In this document: piece by piece, positions 7,866 to 17,352 of the stretch
Position numbering within the stretch: the first letter of the stretch is position 1
How the letters are laid out: every line of letters starts with the position of its first letter
DNA from: JAEXOD01 sp937930275
GTDB taxonomy: Bacteria > Bacteroidota > Ignavibacteria > Ignavibacteriales > Melioribacteraceae
Reading direction: 5' to 3'
DNA: 64,000 nucleotides
Assembly (NCBI GenBank): GCA_036733965.1
Contig: DAIMZL010000001.1
Span: 222,987 to 286,986 of the forward strand
Translations under genes and position numbers: made by a program
Notes under the pieces: model-generated
The model's input: only the letters and a program-made list of their open reading frames with translations
Told to the model about the DNA's origin: nothing
The model's database searches: none

Positions 7866-8756
7866 CTATGATTTTGGATGGGCTGTTTTATATGTGTTTT
7901 TTAATCGCTCTATACTAACATGTGTATAGATTTGCGTTGTAGATAAATTTTCATGTCCTAACATTTCTTTTACCGCCATTAAATCCGCTCCTCTGTCTAA
8001 CATGTGTGTTGCTGCTGCATGTCGTAAAACGTGCGGACTTTTCTTCTCTATATCGCTTACAAAGCTTAAATATTTGTTTATTACTCTATATACATATTTA
8101 GCGTAAATTGGGTTTCCGTTTTTTGTTAAAAATAATTGTTCTTCGTCATTTTTATTATCCCTTATTTTTACATAAGCCAATATATTATTAATTGTCTGTT
8201 TTCCTATAGGAACTATTCTATATTTTGAACCTTTTCCAAAAACTCTAACAGTCCCATTTTTTATATCGATATCGTTAAGTTTTATTCCGCAGGTTTCACT
8301 TACTCGCAAGGCACAAGAGTACGTTAAATCAATCACAGCTTTATACAGAAAACGGGAGTATTCGTCTGCAATAGATTCTTCTAATATAGAAAAAATTTTG
8401 TCAATTGAGTTTACATTAACCGTTTCGGGAAGTTTTCTTTTGCTTTTTGGGTTTTTGATATATTTTAATGGATTATCAACTATTAGATTCTGTTCTAAAC
8501 AATAGTCAATAAAACTGCGTAAGGATGCTAATTTTCGTGAAATTGATGTTGCTGCAATTTTCTCCGAATTTAAATATATTATAAAATTACGAATTAGTCG
8601 TTCATTTAAATCTTTAAGCTCAAACTTTTTATTCAACCCGCAAAATAAAAAAAACTGCTTTAAATCATTTGAATAAGATATCTCGGTGTTTTCCGAAACC
8701 CGTCTTACCCCCGAAATATATTTTATATAATTATCTATCGTATTTTCAATATTCAT
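7866..8756 (-). CDS. Tyrosine recombinase XerC/XerD
   Basis: A 296 aa site-specific recombinase, the normal length of XerC/D, which resolves chromosome dimers at dif. The SAM-like N-terminal domain spans about 5-95. The catalytic set is complete: R151 (ALRVSE), K175 (GKGSK), H242 and R245 (HVLRH), H268 (LGHEN) and nucleophile Y277 (TTQIYTHV). Length and the unmodified HxLRHxxATH motif favour a housekeeping Xer over a phage integrase. No att repeats or phage genes are nearby. It begins an apparent hpf-hprK transcript from the promoter at 8784-8811. I cannot say XerC or XerD without a second paralogue to compare. Confidence 0.93.
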   Translation of the reverse strand: MNIENTIDNYIKYISGVRRVSENTEISYSNDLKQFFLFCGLNKKFELKDLNERLIRNFIIYLNSEKIAATSISRKLASLRSFIDYCLEQNLIVDNPLKYIKNPKSKRKLPETVNVNSIDKIFSILEESIADEYSRFLYKAVIDLTYSCALRVSETCGIKLNDIDIKNGTVRVFGKGSKYRIVPIGKQTINNILAYVKIRDNKNDEEQLFLTKNGNPIYAKYVYRVINKYLSFVSDIEKKSPHVLRHAAATHMLDRGADLMAVKEMLGHENLSTTQIYTHVSIERLKNTYKTAHPKS

Positions 8757-8783
8757 TTCTAACGATGAATTTATTCAATTGGC

Positions 8784-8811
8784 AAAATAGCAAGTTTTTA
8801 ATAAAAGTCAA
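8784..8811 (-). promoter_or_regulatory. Sigma-70-type promoter for xer-hpf-hprK
   Basis: On the minus strand TTGACT (8806-8811) is followed after 16 bases by TATTTT (8784-8789). It is inside the 64-base gap between topA and the Xer gene and would give a leader of about 20 bases. The same TTGACT hexamer is found upstream of exbB, which supports a real promoter class. Pattern-based only. Confidence 0.5.
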
Positions 8812-8820
8812 CTACTTTTT

Positions 8821-11013
8821 TTATTTTGAAGAATTTATTTCCGGTAATTGCCAGGATGCATAATCACAATCCGGATAGCGGTTGCAACCATAAAAAGTTT
8901 TTCCCCGTTTGGTTCGTTTTGCTATTACTTCCCCTGTTCCGCATTTGGGGCACTTAATTCCAATTTTTATTTGTTCTGTATAATCACAGTTTGGATAGTT
9001 TTCGCACCCGATAAACTTACCAAATTTACCACTCCTAAAAATAGTCTTTCCTCCGCATTTAGGGCAAGTTGCTCCGGTAAACTCAGGTTCTTTTTCTTCT
9101 TTTTTGATTTCTTTTATGGGTTTTATATTTTTACATTCCGGATAGTTGGTACAAGCTAAAAATTTACCGTATCTTCCTATTTTTACATCCATATCATGAC
9201 CGCATTTTTCGCATTTAACTTTCTCAATTTCTTTTTCAACTTTTTCAAGTGCTGCAGAAAACGGGATATAAAAATCTTTTAAAACTTTTACATAATCTAT
9301 TTCTCCACCGGCAATTAAATCTAATTCGTCTTCCATAGCCGCCGTAAAATTAACATTTAAGATTCGGGGAAAATTTTTAACTAAAATATCATTTACTTTA
9401 TTCCCTAATTCCGTAGGATATAGTTTTCTGTTTTCAACATACACATAATCTCTTTCTAAAATTGTGCTTAATATTAACGCGTATGTACTCGGTCTTCCTA
9501 TTCCCTTGTCTTCTAATTCCTTTATTAACGTACTTTCGGTAAAACGTGCCGGTGGTTTTGTAAAATGCTGATTTTTTTCTAATTCAGTAAGCTTAAGATT
9601 CTCCTCTTTTTTTAAGCCAAGAGGGATCGGAAATTCTTCTTTTTCAGGATTAAATTCATAATCTTCTGAACTTTCGTCATATAATTTCATAAAACCGTCA
9701 AATTTTAATGCACTTCCGGTGGCTTTAAATAAATATTCATCAGCACAAATACTAACGGTTAATGATTCAAATATTGCTGATTCCATTTGCGAGGCAATAA
9801 ATCTTTTCCAAATTAAATCATATAATTCATATTGATCTTTAGATAAATATTCTTTGATTGAATCAGGCGAGTATTTTGTTGTTGTCGGTCTAATTGCTTC
9901 ATGAGCATCTTGTACGTTTTTTTTCTTTTTTTCGTAAAGTTTTGGTCTATCGGGTAAATAATCCTTTCCAAATCTTTCCAGAATAAAACTTCTTGCAGCA
10001 GTCAAACTTTCTTCGCTTAATCTTGTACTATCTGTTCTCATATACGATATTAAACCAACATATCCGTCTGATCCGAGACTTATACCTTCATACAATTCTT
10101 GAGCAATCTGCATGGTTTTTTTACTCTTGAACTTTAATACTTTTGATGCCTCAACCTGTAAGGTACTTGTAATAAAAGGAGGATATGGATTTCTTTTAAC
10201 ATCTTTTTGAGAAATATCGGAAATTAGAAAATTCTCTTTTAACTCTATTTCTTTTGCAACTGCATCAGCTTTTTCTTCACTATCAATAACAAAATTTTTA
10301 GCACAAAACTCTTTCTTCTTGGGGTCACTTAAGTCTTTTAATAAAATCTTAATCGGTTTTCCGCTTACTTCAACAAGTTTTGCCTTAAATGAATCATTTT
10401 TTTTAGTTAAAAAATTTCCCCATAACGACCAATACTCGCTTGAAACAAAAGTTTTTATTTCTTGCTCTCGCTCACAGATTAATCTTAGAGCAACGGATTG
10501 CACTCGACCAGCCGATAGACTTGTGGAAGGGCTATCAATTATCGCTTTCCATAAAAACGGGCTAATTTTATAACCTATTATTCTATCCATAACACGTCTT
10601 GCACGTTGGCTATTTACTAAGTCCAAATTAATTCTACCCGGATTAGTAATTGCTTTTTTTACGCTATCTTTGGTAATTTCATTAAATAGGACTCTATAAA
10701 CATGTTCATTTTTTCCGTTTATAATATCGGCAACGTCCTGAGCAATAGCTTCACCTTCACGATCAGGGTCAGTTGCAATTATAATTTTTTCGGTTTGTTC
10801 GGCTAATTGTTTTATTTTTTTTATTAAATCCCCCTTCCCACGAATATTCATAAAATTAGGTTTGAAATTGTTTTCAATATCAACACCCAATTGTGTTTTG
10901 GGCAAATTACGTAAGTGTCCTACAGTTGCTTCAACTATAAAATTTCTTCCTAAATATTTATTAATGGTCTTTGCCTTGGAAGGTGATTCGACCAACACTA
11001 AAGTTTTACTCAT
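8821..11013 (-). CDS. topA: DNA topoisomerase I
   Basis: Type IA topoisomerase of 730 aa that relaxes negative supercoils. The Toprim domain starts at once (VESPSKAKTINKYLG, E9; DPDREGEA, 82-89). The active-site tyrosine is in SYMRTDSTRLS near residue 324. After the core there are three C4 zinc-ribbon repeats at about 600-720, of the form CxKCG...RxGKFxxCxNYPxC, the last one ending in CDYASWQ. All three retain four cysteines. The gene follows the Smg-family gene by 11 bases and is the last gene of the long trpS-to-topA run. Its extreme 3' end overlaps nothing, and the next promoter (for xer) starts within 10 bases. Confidence 0.97.
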   Translation of the reverse strand: MSKTLVLVESPSKAKTINKYLGRNFIVEATVGHLRNLPKTQLGVDIENNFKPNFMNIRGKGDLIKKIKQLAEQTEKIIIATDPDREGEAIAQDVADIINGKNEHVYRVLFNEITKDSVKKAITNPGRINLDLVNSQRARRVMDRIIGYKISPFLWKAIIDSPSTSLSAGRVQSVALRLICEREQEIKTFVSSEYWSLWGNFLTKKNDSFKAKLVEVSGKPIKILLKDLSDPKKKEFCAKNFVIDSEEKADAVAKEIELKENFLISDISQKDVKRNPYPPFITSTLQVEASKVLKFKSKKTMQIAQELYEGISLGSDGYVGLISYMRTDSTRLSEESLTAARSFILERFGKDYLPDRPKLYEKKKKNVQDAHEAIRPTTTKYSPDSIKEYLSKDQYELYDLIWKRFIASQMESAIFESLTVSICADEYLFKATGSALKFDGFMKLYDESSEDYEFNPEKEEFPIPLGLKKEENLKLTELEKNQHFTKPPARFTESTLIKELEDKGIGRPSTYALILSTILERDYVYVENRKLYPTELGNKVNDILVKNFPRILNVNFTAAMEDELDLIAGGEIDYVKVLKDFYIPFSAALEKVEKEIEKVKCEKCGHDMDVKIGRYGKFLACTNYPECKNIKPIKEIKKEEKEPEFTGATCPKCGGKTIFRSGKFGKFIGCENYPNCDYTEQIKIGIKCPKCGTGEVIAKRTKRGKTFYGCNRYPDCDYASWQLPEINSSK

Positions 11014-11024
11014 AAAAAATCCTT

Positions 11025-11480
11025 TTAATTAATTGTATCGGAGGAGTAAAGAAGTACTCTGCTTCCGGGTAACAATCCGGCATTTAAATCAATAAGAGAT
11101 AAAAATACTATCCAGTTAATGTCATCCTTACTTAATACCCTTCCTTCTAAATTTGCGGCGTGTTCTAAAATAAACTCAATATCGTTACTTTCAATTAACC
11201 CTAAGTTAACCAAACTTAAAATATAATTATAATTATCTAAACCTATTAAATCTATTTCTTCTAAACTTAATACTCTAAAAGTTTCTTTATTAATTTTATT
11301 TTTTTCTGATTTACTTACTTTTGAGCTTAGTACTTTATCAAATAATAAACTAAAAGCAGCACTAATAGTCTGGCTATCGTATTTATTACTATCCAATAGC
11401 TTATTAACTTCTTCTAAAGTATAGTCTTTTTTTAAATTATCCAAAATAAGTGCAATTACTTCAACAATTTTTGTAACCAT
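11025..11480 (-). CDS. Smg/DUF494-family protein
   Basis: A 151 aa protein of the Smg (DUF494) family, whose biochemical role is not established. The second half carries the family pattern: RVLSLEEIDLIGLDNYNYI, then a helix with LVNLGLIESNDIEFILEHA, then LSKDDINWIVFLSLID. In E. coli, smg sits beside yrdD, a gene for a zinc-ribbon domain related to the topoisomerase I C-terminus; here it sits 11 bases before full-length topA. No signal peptide is present. Strand, spacing and order make co-transcription with ybeY and topA likely. Confidence 0.82.
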   Translation of the reverse strand: MVTKIVEVIALILDNLKKDYTLEEVNKLLDSNKYDSQTISAAFSLLFDKVLSSKVSKSEKNKINKETFRVLSLEEIDLIGLDNYNYILSLVNLGLIESNDIEFILEHAANLEGRVLSKDDINWIVFLSLIDLNAGLLPGSRVLLYSSDTIN

Positions 11481-11483
11481 TTA

Positions 11484-11918
11484 TCACTTCAAAATTTGAA
11501 CATTATTAAATTTTTTTACAAACAGATTTTCTTTCCGTTTCATTTTCTTTCTGTCAATATCATTCATATCATCATATCCTACTAAATGTAAAATACCGTG
11601 AATTACCAATCTTAACAGTTCGGAATTTACCGAACAATTAAATCTTGCCGCATTTTCAACAGCAATATCATAAGATATTAATAATTCACCCTCTAAAATA
11701 TTATTATCACCGGAATAATTAAAGGTAATAATATCGGTATCATAATTATGACCTAAAAACTCCATATTCACTTTTAGTAAAGCTTTTTTGTCCACAATAT
11801 TAATATCGAGATTTACGATCGAAAAGTTTAGCTCGTTTTGAAGGTTTTCGATGAGAAAATTAATATTTTTTTTTATTATGCCGTATTTCCGGGGTGCAAA
11901 TACCGAAACTAACTCCAA
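11484..11918 (-). CDS. ybeY: Endoribonuclease YbeY (rRNA maturation factor)
   Basis: A 144 aa metalloprotein involved in 16S rRNA 3' processing and ribosome quality control. The UPF0054 signature is HGILHLVGYDD (H107 and H111). The third zinc ligand, a histidine in E. coli YbeY, aligns with D117 here; this substitution is also known to me from Bacteroidota sequences. A conserved arginine-containing strand and FLGHNYDTDIITF fit the fold. It is 3 bases from the Smg gene and 19 bases from the MBL-fold gene. Identification is firm; metal coordination needs confirmation. Confidence 0.9.
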   Translation of the reverse strand: MELVSVFAPRKYGIIKKNINFLIENLQNELNFSIVNLDINIVDKKALLKVNMEFLGHNYDTDIITFNYSGDNNILEGELLISYDIAVENAARFNCSVNSELLRLVIHGILHLVGYDDMNDIDRKKMKRKENLFVKKFNNVQILK

Positions 11919-11937
11919 AATAATTTACTCCGTTTTA

Positions 11938-12810
11938 TTAGATAGTTATCTCAAGTAATTCTTTTGAGGGTATGCAATTTACGGAACTTTTAATTTTATT
12001 CAAAAAATTTTTTGTATTGTTTACTACATTTTCAATCATCTCATCCGAGTAATCAGGATCATAATGAAATAAAACCAAATTTTTAATTTTTGCTAACTCG
12101 CTAAAATATGCCAGCGCAATATTATTTGAATGTCCCCAACCAATCTTTTTATTAAAATCTTCAATTGTATATTGTGAATCATGAATTAAATAATCAGCAT
12201 TTTTACAAAATTCAATTTGTGTTTTATTTTGTTCGTAAATCAACTGAGAATTTGGTTCGTTTTGTAATGCATTGTAATAAATTTCGTTATCTGTCATATA
12301 AACGACTGTTTTATTACCTTCCGTAATTTTAAAGGATAATGTTCCTTTAGAATGGTGAACTGTTTCTGTTTCAACTGTAAATTCATCAAAAACATATTTT
12401 TTTGTCGGTTCTATTTTATGATATTCTATTGTTGATTTAAAAACATCTTCTTTATTTACCGGAAAATAGAACGGATGCATTTGTGAATCAATAACATGTG
12501 AAACATTCATATCATCTTTTGCATTAGAAAAAATATTTATTTTAAAATCGCTTCTGAAAAACGGAACGAAAAACGGAATTCCTTGAATATGGTCCCAATG
12601 TGAGTGACTGATTAATAAATTAAGCTCTTTTTTATAATTGCCTGAAATTAATTCAATACCCAAGTTTCTTATACCGGTACCGGCATCTATAATAATAGAA
12701 GTGCCTTTATTTGATATTACCTGAATACAAGGCGTGTTACCGCCGTATTTTACAGTGTTTGGTCCCGGGACCGGAATTGAACCGCGAGTTCCCCAAAATT
12801 TAATTTTCAT
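11938..12810 (-). CDS. MBL-fold metallo-hydrolase
   Basis: A 290 aa soluble metallo-beta-lactamase-fold hydrolase. It opens with the beta strand and loop FWGTRGSIPVPGP and a substrate-loop GGNTPC. It has the dinuclear metal motif H69-x-H71-x-D73-H74 (SHSHWDHIQG), a later VHHSKG histidine pair, a YLIHDSQY aspartate and a final LFHYDPDYSD histidine. The subgroup is related to RNase Z and PhnP phosphodiesterases, but the RNase Z exosite arm is not evident. Substrate unknown. It overlaps the start of nothing, and its own start overlaps the 3' end of the carbonic-anhydrase-like gene by 11 bases. Confidence 0.85.
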   Translation of the reverse strand: MKIKFWGTRGSIPVPGPNTVKYGGNTPCIQVISNKGTSIIIDAGTGIRNLGIELISGNYKKELNLLISHSHWDHIQGIPFFVPFFRSDFKINIFSNAKDDMNVSHVIDSQMHPFYFPVNKEDVFKSTIEYHKIEPTKKYVFDEFTVETETVHHSKGTLSFKITEGNKTVVYMTDNEIYYNALQNEPNSQLIYEQNKTQIEFCKNADYLIHDSQYTIEDFNKKIGWGHSNNIALAYFSELAKIKNLVLFHYDPDYSDEMIENVVNNTKNFLNKIKSSVNCIPSKELLEITI

Positions 12811-13369
12811 TTTCCAGGTCTGTTAATGAGTTAATAGTTATTTCCGAATATTTTTTATATCTATATGCGCTTTTTTCCAATTCTTGAATTTCGGAATCAG
12901 TCAAATCTCTTACTACTTTTGCAGGAACACCGGCAACCAATTTTCCGGTTGGAACAATAAAACCCGGTTTTACAACAGAACCTGCAGCAACCATGCTTTT
13001 AGTTTCTACAAGTGCACCGTCTAAAACTATTGCACCAATTCCGATAAGTACTAAATCTTCTATTACCGCACCGTGTAATTTTACACTATGCCCAATTGTA
13101 ACTTTATTTCCAATAATTAAAGGGTATTTGGCATTCGTAACATGTAACATACTTAAATCTTGAATATTTGTCAACTCCCCAATTTTAATAAAGTTGACAT
13201 CTCCCCGAATAACAGAATTATACCATATACTCGAATCTTTACATACTTCAACTTCGCCTATAATTTTTACACCATCAGCAATAAATACTGATTTATCTAT
13301 GTTAGGATATTTGCCTTCATACGAGAAATTTTTACCAAACTGTCTTAATTGTATTTTGGCGGATTCCAA
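12800..13369 (-). CDS. Gamma carbonic anhydrase-family protein
   Basis: Left-handed beta-helix hexapeptide-repeat protein of the gamma-class carbonic anhydrase family (YrdA/CamH-like). Three zinc-binding histidines are visible (MLHV, and IGHSVKLHG with two), inside repeats such as IGEVEVCKDSSIWYNSVIRGD. The long acidic loop of archaeal Cam is absent, so carbonic anhydrase activity is not assured. I chose the TTG at 13369 because GGAG lies nine bases upstream. An in-frame TTG at 13384, inside the DUF3108 gene, lacks a ribosome site and would add five residues. It overlaps the MBL-fold gene at its 3' end and the DUF3108 gene at its 5' end. Confidence 0.87.
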   Translation of the reverse strand: MESAKIQLRQFGKNFSYEGKYPNIDKSVFIADGVKIIGEVEVCKDSSIWYNSVIRGDVNFIKIGELTNIQDLSMLHVTNAKYPLIIGNKVTIGHSVKLHGAVIEDLVLIGIGAIVLDGALVETKSMVAAGSVVKPGFIVPTGKLVAGVPAKVVRDLTDSEIQELEKSAYRYKKYSEITINSLTDLENEN

Positions 13370-14139
13370 TCTTTTTTTCTCCAACTTATTAATTCAACTG
13401 TAATGTTTCCCAGTAAAACGCTTAATTTAGCATATACCGGAATTTTATATTTATCTTTTGTAAACCAACCTTCAAAATCTCCCGTTAATCCAAAAACACC
13501 TGTGAAATCTGCTTTTCCGTTTAATTTTGTAGTAGCAATATCATAATTCACGGCATCAATTTTGGTTCTTTCTTCTTTATCAAAAAAGTTAATATATGTT
13601 TTTACTTTTTGTTCATTAATAAAACAGTGAACAGTTTCAGAATGCTTATATCCTGATTTAACTCGAGCATAATAAAATAAGGATAATCCGTCATTAAAGT
13701 TGTGATCTAAATCACAAGTTGAGTCAGTTTCAACCAAATAAGGCTTTAATGTGCCTCTTTTTACAAATATTTTTTTGTTCTTATAATCAAACCTATGTTC
13801 GGTAAACCTAAAATATTCCTTAGTGCGATGAGTAGCTTTAAATAAATTACTATAATTTTTAGAATTAAAATAACTTTCATATACTTCGTGTAAATCAACA
13901 AAAGGCAACGATTCATCGCTATTAATATAAACCATTGTTCTATATACAACTTCATTATCTATTACTTTCTTTTCAAGAACTTTAAACTTTAGTTCACCCA
14001 GCTTTATAAAAGTATATTTTACTGAATATGTTAGTTCTTCGCCTACTTCCCACTCATAATTACTCTGAGCTTTAATTGAAGAAATAAACAATAAGATGAG
14101 TATTGTTGTTTTTATAAAAATCTTATTTTTAATTAACAT
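13345..14139 (-). CDS. DUF3108 exported protein
   Basis: A 264 aa protein with a clear signal peptide (hydrophobic residues about 8-23, cleavage after SIKA). The mature part matches DUF3108, beginning with WEVGEELTYSVKYTFIKLGEL and continuing with alternating beta strands such as HRFDYKNKKIFVKRG. DUF3108 proteins are periplasmic or envelope proteins with no defined activity. The gene follows the C-terminal processing protease by one base and its 3' end overlaps the next gene, so the whole segment looks translationally coupled. Confidence 0.8.
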   Translation of the reverse strand: MLIKNKIFIKTTILILLFISSIKAQSNYEWEVGEELTYSVKYTFIKLGELKFKVLEKKVIDNEVVYRTMVYINSDESLPFVDLHEVYESYFNSKNYSNLFKATHRTKEYFRFTEHRFDYKNKKIFVKRGTLKPYLVETDSTCDLDHNFNDGLSLFYYARVKSGYKHSETVHCFINEQKVKTYINFFDKEERTKIDAVNYDIATTKLNGKADFTGVFGLTGDFEGWFTKDKYKIPVYAKLSVLLGNITVELISWRKKDWNPPKYN

Positions 14140-14140
14140 T

Positions 14141-15703
14141 TTAATTCTTTTTCACTACCCTGTTTATATCTATAGAAAAATAATTTAAGGCTTGCAAAAT
14201 TTCTTCATCAGTTTTAATGAATAAATAATATCTTCCGTTCTTACCCCAAAACTTGTTTGCAATTTCAGATTTTATTTTGGCAATAATTAGTGATTTATCT
14301 TTATTAATTTCATCAATTTTAATATTTGGTTCAATTGTTTTTGCATATATAATAAAATTATTAAACATTTTCTCGGTAAAAATGAATTCACTATTAAATG
14401 TTCTATAATTATACTTTTTCTTGTCTAATTTTTCAATCTCACCGTTTTCTGCAATAAATCTATTAAAAACATTATTTCGCAATAGCAAACCAAGTGATTC
14501 GGTATATTCAGGTTCTTTTAATAAAAAGTCCGGATGTATCCCGCCGCCATCATAAACTTTGCGCCCCTTTTTTGTGAATTTGTAATTAGTTGTCGTATCA
14601 TTTTTATTGATTTCGGAAATAGAGTAATAGTTGCTAATATTGTCGTATTTTCGCTGTATTAACCTTCCTGAGGGTGTAAAATACTTTGCTAAAGTTAATC
14701 GAAATTCCGATCTATCATCTAATATAAAAGATTGTTGTACCAAACCTTTTCCAAAAGTGTTTTGACCGACAATCCATCCTCTATCCCAGTCTTGTATTGC
14801 TCCTGCAACAATTTCGCTTGCAGAAGCAGAACCATTATCAACTAAGACTATAATTGGCAATTTATCCGATTTATCTGTATCGGTTGAATAAAAATCCTGA
14901 TTATACGATTTTTTTCTTGCTTTAATTGAAACAATTAGCTTATTTGGCGACAAAAATAAATCTGCTACTTTAACAGCTTGTTCTAAATAACCGCCTGGAT
15001 TATTTCTAAGATCTAATAATATTTTTTTTGCTCCTTGTTTTATAAGCAAATTTACAGTAGATCTCATTTCCACATAAGTATTTTCTGAAAATCTGACCAA
15101 CTTTATATATCCTATGCTATCTGAAATTACAGTTGAAAAATCAACAGGATGCAATATTATTTCCGCTCTGTTAAGAGTAAAATTTATCGGCTTTTTTACA
15201 TTATTACGAACTATGGTTAGCACAACTTTCGAGCCTTCGTCACCTCTCAATAAACTTATTATTTTTTCTGTTTTCAATGAAATAATATTTCTGTTGTCAA
15301 CCATTATTATTTTATCACCGCTTTGTACTCCGACTTTGTCGGAAGGACCGGATGGAACAACAGACATTACATTTAATGTATCGTTTATTAAGGAAAATTC
15401 AATTCCAATCCCCACAAATTTTCCGCTCATTTCTTCTGCATAACTTTCATATTCTTCAGAATTTAAATATCCTGAATGAGGATCTAATTTTTTTAGAACG
15501 CCTTCTATGGCGCTATTGGTAAGAGTATCCAAGTTTACTTTATCTACATAATACTCGTTTGTCAATTTTATTATATCCGATATTTTAGTCGCAGCTTTAT
15601 TAACTTCTGGATTAATAAAATGATTAAGAATAAAATTTAAGTAATACCCTATTAAAAGAGCAATAATAAACAGTAATATTTTACTGCCGAAGATATTTCT
15701 CAT
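14141..15703 (-). CDS. S41-family C-terminal processing peptidase
   Basis: A 520 aa envelope serine protease of the CtpA/Prc group. It has an N-terminal membrane anchor (about 7-24), a short helical region, a PDZ domain (about 90-180, GIGIEFSLINDTLNVMSV then PSDKVGVQSGDKI) and the S41 catalytic domain. The catalytic serine is in NGSASASEIVAG (near 294) and the lysine in TFGKGLVQ (near 319). The C-terminal extension of about 120 residues beyond DGGGIHPD is as seen in Bacteroidota-type members. It shares one base with the stop of the upstream barrel gene. It probably trims or degrades exported proteins. Confidence 0.94.
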   Translation of the reverse strand: MRNIFGSKILLFIIALLIGYYLNFILNHFINPEVNKAATKISDIIKLTNEYYVDKVNLDTLTNSAIEGVLKKLDPHSGYLNSEEYESYAEEMSGKFVGIGIEFSLINDTLNVMSVVPSGPSDKVGVQSGDKIIMVDNRNIISLKTEKIISLLRGDEGSKVVLTIVRNNVKKPINFTLNRAEIILHPVDFSTVISDSIGYIKLVRFSENTYVEMRSTVNLLIKQGAKKILLDLRNNPGGYLEQAVKVADLFLSPNKLIVSIKARKKSYNQDFYSTDTDKSDKLPIIVLVDNGSASASEIVAGAIQDWDRGWIVGQNTFGKGLVQQSFILDDRSEFRLTLAKYFTPSGRLIQRKYDNISNYYSISEINKNDTTTNYKFTKKGRKVYDGGGIHPDFLLKEPEYTESLGLLLRNNVFNRFIAENGEIEKLDKKKYNYRTFNSEFIFTEKMFNNFIIYAKTIEPNIKIDEINKDKSLIIAKIKSEIANKFWGKNGRYYLFIKTDEEILQALNYFSIDINRVVKKN

Positions 15704-17352
15704 TATATTTTAAGTTTAATATTTAAGATTAGTGTAGATTCATTAGTAGAAGTATGTGGAGATTTTTCATTCTCAAAATAATAATACAGACTAATAAAGT
15801 TATTACGTATAAATTCATATTTACCTTCAAACAAAACATTAAAACTTTTAATTAGCAAACCGTCTAAAAACTTTACTTGTTCACTATCAAAAGGTCTGTG
15901 TCCTTCTTTTACGGAACCGCCATAATTAGTTACCAATGTTCCTTTTTCATCATATAAATTGCTCCCGTGCTCCTTATACCCTGCTTGAAATAAAAAACTA
16001 ACTCTTGGAGTAAAATAATAATAAAATTTTACATTAAATAATTGACTATTAGGTTCAATATTATCATTTATCAAATAATTTAATGATGTAAAATTATTAT
16101 AAGGAATTCTATGTGTAAATACAAAAGGCTCAATTCTTAAATACTGTACTGCTAAACCACCCGAAAAATTATTAATCTTTGGAGTAATATTTATTCCGAT
16201 ATCCCATAGAGTTTGATTTCCGTACCATTTTTTTCCTAATTTACTAAAATCGATATCATCAATAAATAATGTTAAATAAGGACTAAACCCGGACAATGTA
16301 TTATTTGAAATATCTATAAAAAGTGATGAGTTATCTCTATCTTGATTAATATGTTCAATACTCTTATAAAAGTTGAAAGGATTTAAATAACTTAAATCAA
16401 CGCTCCTATTCCCGTATATAATAAATTCACCAAGACCTAATTTGAAGTGTTTTGAAAAATTAATTTCGAAGCGATGATAGACCAAGTACTTATCTTGCAA
16501 ACTATGAATTTCACCCCATAGCGAATCGGCGTAAACGTTAGGAGAGGATAGTAATTTACCATGCAGATAAGAAAAATTAAATATAGAATAATTTATATTA
16601 AATTTAAAGTAATCTATAGGCGGAGCATTATTACCTAAAAAAGGTTTGTAAATACCTTGTCCGAGAATTATTCTATCCCGACCGAGTTTAAAATTATAAT
16701 TTCTTTTTTCAAAGAATAAATATCCTTCGGTCTCATCAAAAAAAGAATTAGCTCCTTCATAATTAGGATTTAAATTGGCTTTATAATTATATTTTAAACT
16801 CCCGTAATTTAAAGCAGTATTTTTATCACCTTTATAAGTACCGTTAGTACCTTTTAAATAAAAACCAAGTTCGTTAAATAAATAACCTTTAACTTCACCA
16901 CCGAATGTAAAGATTGAAGCCATTTTCTCTTTTTTGATAATTGTAGAGTTATAGGCAGCAAAATTTATAAAAAAGCCGTTTTTTGAAGAATCTACATAAC
17001 TATATATTGATTTATTAGATTGGTAATAATCTTCAGCAAATTTGTTGTTTAATATAGATGAATAACTTAAATCTGTACCGTTAAATAAATAATCAAATTC
17101 AAAAACTAAGTCATTTAATATTTCATGATCAACATCTGAAAGTTTTTCTTTATTATTTATTATTTCAATTAAATATTGCTTTATTTGGGTATTGGTTTTA
17201 GGAATTTCAAAGCCGTTATAATTATCTATAAATCCTAAAGTGTTCATTCTTTCTAAAAAAGGATATATTTTATGTTCGACATCTATATAACCGGATTGGG
17301 CTACAATAAAGGAATTTAGCAATAAAAGTATCGAGATAATATATCTTTTCAT
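15703..17352 (-). CDS. Outer-membrane beta-barrel protein, possibly Wzi-like
   Basis: A 549 aa protein with a signal peptide (about 1-19, ending VAQS). A short helical segment (HKIYPFLERMNTLGFIDNY) resembles the N-terminal repeat-like region of capsule-assembly Wzi proteins. Many amphipathic beta strands rich in Tyr/Phe/Asn follow, including FEKRNYNFKLGRDRIILGQG and a final strand ILNIKLKI ending at the C-terminus, as in outer-membrane barrels. The neighbouring glycosyltransferase fits a surface-polysaccharide role. I recognise the fold type better than the family; another large OM barrel is possible. Confidence 0.6.
   Translation of the reverse strand: MKRYIISILLLLNSFIVAQSGYIDVEHKIYPFLERMNTLGFIDNYNGFEIPKTNTQIKQYLIEIINNKEKLSDVDHEILNDLVFEFDYLFNGTDLSYSSILNNKFAEDYYQSNKSIYSYVDSSKNGFFINFAAYNSTIIKKEKMASIFTFGGEVKGYLFNELGFYLKGTNGTYKGDKNTALNYGSLKYNYKANLNPNYEGANSFFDETEGYLFFEKRNYNFKLGRDRIILGQGIYKPFLGNNAPPIDYFKFNINYSIFNFSYLHGKLLSSPNVYADSLWGEIHSLQDKYLVYHRFEINFSKHFKLGLGEFIIYGNRSVDLSYLNPFNFYKSIEHINQDRDNSSLFIDISNNTLSGFSPYLTLFIDDIDFSKLGKKWYGNQTLWDIGINITPKINNFSGGLAVQYLRIEPFVFTHRIPYNNFTSLNYLINDNIEPNSQLFNVKFYYYFTPRVSFLFQAGYKEHGSNLYDEKGTLVTNYGGSVKEGHRPFDSEQVKFLDGLLIKSFNVLFEGKYEFIRNNFISLYYYFENEKSPHTSTNESTLILNIKLKI

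Noticed and set aside
7866..8756. Xer-type recombinase as a phage or element integrase
   Set aside because: Housekeeping length and motifs, no att-like repeats, no phage or element genes around, and it shares a transcript with hpf and hprK.
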